In this document: one piece after another, positions 5,977 through 8,188 of the stretch | Position numbering within the stretch: the stretch's first letter is position 1 | Layout of the letters: each line of letters opens with the position of its first letter | Assembly: GCA_017511325.1 (NCBI GenBank) | Contig: JAFWKS010000151.1 | Coordinates: forward strand, 1 to 8,188 | Source: Erysipelotrichaceae bacterium | GTDB taxonomy: Bacteria; Bacillota_I; Bacilli_A; Erysipelotrichales; Erysipelotrichaceae | DNA: 8,188 bases | Reading direction: 5' to 3' | Made by a program: the position numbers and the translations under genes | Notes under the pieces: generated by a model | What the model was told of the DNA's origin: nothing | Seen by the model: only the letters and a program-made list of their open reading frames with translations | Databases searched by the model: none

Positions 5977-5992
5977 TTCACCAAATGGTGCA
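5977..5992 (+). promoter_or_regulatory. Candidate operator upstream of first GH1 gene (TTCACCA-N2-TGGTGCA)
   Basis: TTCACCA, two bases, then TGGTGCA forms an inverted repeat with one mismatch in the right arm. The same element, perfect, lies before the second GH1 gene at 7461-7476. Its position in the 149-base divergent region suits a shared regulator such as the neighbouring PRD protein. It ends just before the leader hairpins, and I find no convincing -10 box, so it could instead act as RNA. Confidence 0.55.
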
Positions 5993-6025
5993 TTTCCGGA
6001 CACGGAAGGGATCCTTCCGTTTTTT
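5993..6025 (+). terminator. Leader terminator with competing hairpin before first GH1 gene
   Basis: ACGGAAGG (6002-6009) and CCTTCCGT (6013-6020) form a perfect 8-bp stem with a GAT loop followed by T5 (6021-6025), 28 bases before the coding start. A second, exclusive hairpin is possible: TTCCG (5994-5998) with CGGAA (6003-6007) around GACA, which uses the terminator's left arm. This arrangement resembles a terminator/antiterminator switch, although the terminator is the stronger fold. Confidence 0.6.
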
Positions 6026-6053
6026 AAAATCATTGTATAAGGAGAACGGAAAT

Positions 6054-7460
6054 ATGGCTCTTAATGATCATTTTTTATGGGGAAGCGCAACGGCTTCTTA
6101 TCAGAGTGAAGGTGCCTGGGATCTCGATGATAAAGCGGAATCTAACTGGGACCGGTATCTTCATGAGAACGAACTGGAAAACGGAGATGTCGCTTCCGAT
6201 TTTTACCATCATTATGAAGAGGATATACGGATGCTTTCCGAAGGCGGACAGAATGCTTTTCGTTTTTCTTTGTCCTGGCCAAGGATTATTTCCGATATCG
6301 ATGGGACGATCAATCCGAAAGGCCTTGATTTCTATCACAGGGTGATCGATACCTGCCTGAAATATAACGTGGAACCGTTTGTGACGTTGTATCATTGGGA
6401 TCTTCCTCAGTATCTGGAGGATGAAGGTGGATGGCTCAATCGTAAGACTTGCGATGCTTATCTGCATTTTGCCGAAGTCTGTTTCAAGGAATTTAGTGGA
6501 AAAGTTAAATACTGGACAACGTTCAATGAACCGCGATGGACCATTTTCAACGGCTATCTGATCGGCAATTACTGCCCCGGCCATCATAACGCTCAGGAAA
6601 CGACGGTCGGTGCTTACCATATCATGCTGGCACATGCGATGGCGGTGAATCTGTTCAGAGAAAAACAGATCGAAGGGAAGATCGGCATCGTTCATTCTTA
6701 TACGCCTGTCGATGGCGTCGATGATCGTCCGGAGACTTTAAAGGCTATGCGTTATGCCGATAATTATTGCAATAACTGGGTCCTTGATGTAGCGGCTAAA
6801 GGCGAGATCCCCGAAGATCTGCTGGACGCCTTATCTGAAAAAGGCATCGATCTTTCTTTCATGAAAGAAGAGGACCTGCAGCAGATCCGAAAGGCGAGAG
6901 TGGATTTTTTAGGCTTGAACTATTATTCACGTGCCCTGATAAAGCCTTATACGGAAGGAGAGACGACGCTCATCATCAACAACAAGGGGAAGGCAGCCAA
7001 AGGCACTTCCAAAACGATATTGAAGGGCTGGTTCGAGCAGATCAAGGATCCCAATTCCGAATATACCGAATGGGATACCGAGATCTACCCGAAAGGTCTT
7101 TATGACGGTCTGTTAAGAGCGCAGGAACGCTATGGATTGCCGATGTATATTACCGAAAACGGTGTCGGAATGTATGAAGATGTTTCCGGGTATGTCGAAG
7201 ACGACTACCGGATCAGTTTCATGAATGATCACATCAATGCGATCATGAATGCTGTCGATGACGGCGCCGATGTCAGAGGCTATTTTGCCTGGTCGACTTT
7301 CGACCTGTATTCCTGGAAAAACGGCTGTGAAAAACGATATGGTCTGGTCGCGATCGATTTCAATGATCCGAAATTGGAGCGCCGTCCTAAAAAATCTTAT
7401 CAGTGGTACAAAAAGGTCGCCGATTCCAACGGTGCCTGCATCGTTCGGAGATCCTACTGA
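6054..7460 (+). CDS. Family-1 glycoside hydrolase, probable 6-phospho-beta-glucosidase/galactosidase
   Basis: A 468-residue cytosolic enzyme of full GH1 length. The start at 6054 is chosen over the upstream ATG at 5985 because AAGGAG (6039-6044) lies nine bases before it and FLWGSATASYQSEGA then falls at the usual N-terminal place. The 5985 start would also put the leader terminator inside the gene. Key residues: Gln17, His114, acid/base Glu159 (TTFNEP) and nucleophile Glu368 (ITENG). Near the end, FDLYSWKNGCEKRYG supplies Ser420, Lys427 and Tyr429, the trio that binds the 6-phosphate in phospho-beta-glycosidases such as LacG, where ordinary beta-glucosidases have Glu at the Ser position. It therefore probably cleaves beta-glycosides phosphorylated during PTS import. 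The exact sugar cannot be told. It is divergent from a PRD regulator and is followed by a close paralogue. Confidence 0.93.
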   Translation: MALNDHFLWGSATASYQSEGAWDLDDKAESNWDRYLHENELENGDVASDFYHHYEEDIRMLSEGGQNAFRFSLSWPRIISDIDGTINPKGLDFYHRVIDTCLKYNVEPFVTLYHWDLPQYLEDEGGWLNRKTCDAYLHFAEVCFKEFSGKVKYWTTFNEPRWTIFNGYLIGNYCPGHHNAQETTVGAYHIMLAHAMAVNLFREKQIEGKIGIVHSYTPVDGVDDRPETLKAMRYADNYCNNWVLDVAAKGEIPEDLLDALSEKGIDLSFMKEEDLQQIRKARVDFLGLNYYSRALIKPYTEGETTLIINNKGKAAKGTSKTILKGWFEQIKDPNSEYTEWDTEIYPKGLYDGLLRAQERYGLPMYITENGVGMYEDVSGYVEDDYRISFMNDHINAIMNAVDDGADVRGYFAWSTFDLYSWKNGCEKRYGLVAIDFNDPKLERRPKKSYQWYKKVADSNGACIVRRSY

Positions 7461-7476
7461 TTCACCATGTGGTGAA
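7461..7476 (+). promoter_or_regulatory. Perfect copy of the TTCACCA-N2-TGGTGAA palindrome before second GH1 gene
   Basis: TTCACCA (7461-7467), TG, TGGTGAA (7470-7476) is a perfect 7-bp inverted repeat starting at the base after the first GH1 stop codon. It matches the element at 5977-5992 in all but the centre bases and one arm base. No T-run follows, so it is not a terminator. It suggests the second GH1 gene has its own regulated start rather than relying only on read-through. Confidence 0.55.
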
Positions 7477-7520
7477 GAAGCAGAAACGGCTGTAAACAGA
7501 AGAAAGGATATGATGCGTTT

Positions 7521-8188
7521 ATGAAGAGAAAAATGCTTTGGGGAAGTGCGACGGCTTCCTACCAGTGTGAAGGCGCATGGGATCTTGATGAAAAAGCGGA
7601 GTCCATGTGGGATCGTTACCTTCATGAGAACGGATTGGAAAACGGTGATGTTGCTTCCGATCATTATCATCACTACGAAGAAGACATCCGCATGATGGCA
7701 GAAGGCGGTCAGAATGCTTATCGTTTCTCTTTGTCCTGGCCAAGGATCATCCGTGATCTTGAGGGGAATGTCAACGAGAAGGGTCTGGCTTTCTATGACA
7801 CTTTGATCGATACCTGTCACCGTTATCATATCGAGCCGTTTGTGACGATCTATCACTGGGATCTTCCGCAGTATCTGGAAGACATCGGCGGCTGGCAGAA
7901 CATCGAAACAGCTTACCATTTTGAAAAATACTGTGAGACTGTTTTCCGGCATTTCAATGGCAAAGTCCGTTTCTGGTCAACGTTCAATGAGCCGAAATGG
8001 TTCATCTTCTCCGGTTACATGTCAGGCAATTATCCTCCTTGTCACCGAAACATACTCGAGGTGATACGCGGATCCTACAACGTCATGTTTGCTTCCGCAC
8101 TGGGGGTCAGAAAGTTCAGGGAAATGAAGACTGAAGGAGAGATCGGTCTGGTCGCTTCTTATCAGACGATCTATGGCCTTGATGAAAG
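7521..8188 (+). CDS. Second family-1 glycoside hydrolase, 3' end outside window
   Basis: The frame runs open to the window edge, giving 222 residues. It is a tandem paralogue of the preceding GH1: MLWGSATASYQCEGAWDLDE, RYLHEN-LENGDVASD and RFSLSWPRII align without gaps and more than half of residues agree by eye. Gln15, His112 and acid/base Glu157 (STFNEP) are present. The nucleophile and the Ser/Lys/Tyr phosphate site lie beyond the edge, so phospho-specificity is inferred from the paralogue. The region after TFNEP differs (GYMSGNYPPCHRNILEV versus GYLIGNYCPGHHNAQET), which may mean a different aglycone. ATG at 7521 is the only suitable in-frame start; AAAGGA (7503-7508) is twelve bases upstream, a long spacing. 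The start overlaps by four bases the stop of a four-codon frame (7510-7524). Confidence 0.9.
   Translation, partial: MKRKMLWGSATASYQCEGAWDLDEKAESMWDRYLHENGLENGDVASDHYHHYEEDIRMMAEGGQNAYRFSLSWPRIIRDLEGNVNEKGLAFYDTLIDTCHRYHIEPFVTIYHWDLPQYLEDIGGWQNIETAYHFEKYCETVFRHFNGKVRFWSTFNEPKWFIFSGYMSGNYPPCHRNILEVIRGSYNVMFASALGVRKFREMKTEGEIGLVASYQTIYGLDE

Noticed and set aside
6075..7952. Long - strand reading frames opposite both GH1 genes (6075-6695 and 7113-7952) that resemble each other
   Set aside because: Their similarity follows from the GH1 duplication on the opposite strand; no ribosome site or coding logic of their own.
1..8188. CRISPR arrays, tRNA or rRNA genes
   Set aside because: No regularly spaced repeats and no cloverleaf or ribosomal RNA sequence were seen on either strand.

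Overview
The window looks like chromosome of a low-to-mid GC Bacillota species, possibly a gut Erysipelotrichia or Clostridia relative. The support is strong GGAGG-type ribosome binding sites, a CIRCE-controlled small heat-shock gene, an ISL3-type transposase remnant, a PRD-domain PTS regulator and paired family-1 phospho-beta-glycosidases. The lineage is inferred from gene style only.

Left part (1-1930). The window opens inside a tnpB gene of an IS200/IS605-type element. The RuvC and zinc-finger residues are intact. Its 3' end folds into a series of stem-loops like an omega RNA and ends near 1147. Next comes a regulatory region with a near-perfect CIRCE operator plus two extra half-sites over a good sigma-A promoter. 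It drives an Hsp20 chaperone gene that is closed by a clear terminator.

Middle part (1930-4010). This is an accessory patchwork. On the + strand are a truncated YolD-like reading frame without a normal start codon and three small, tightly packed genes of unknown function. On the - strand is a 150-residue unknown gene with its own terminator. Then come two remnants: the last 27 codons of a serpin gene (- strand) followed by its terminator, and an ISL3-family transposase fragment (+ strand) with a nonsense codon and a frameshift. The remnants suggest repeated insertion and deletion next to the sugar locus.

Right part (4009-8188). A 631-residue PRD/EIIB-like/EIIA activator (- strand) is divergent from two tandem GH1 genes (+ strand). 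The first GH1 carries the Ser/Lys/Tyr set that binds a 6-phosphate, so the locus probably hydrolyses beta-glycosides imported and phosphorylated by a PTS. The regulator would sense PTS phosphorylation. The same palindrome, TTCACCA-N2-TGGTGAA, lies upstream of both GH1 genes. The first GH1 also has a leader terminator with a competing hairpin. The second GH1 runs off the window.
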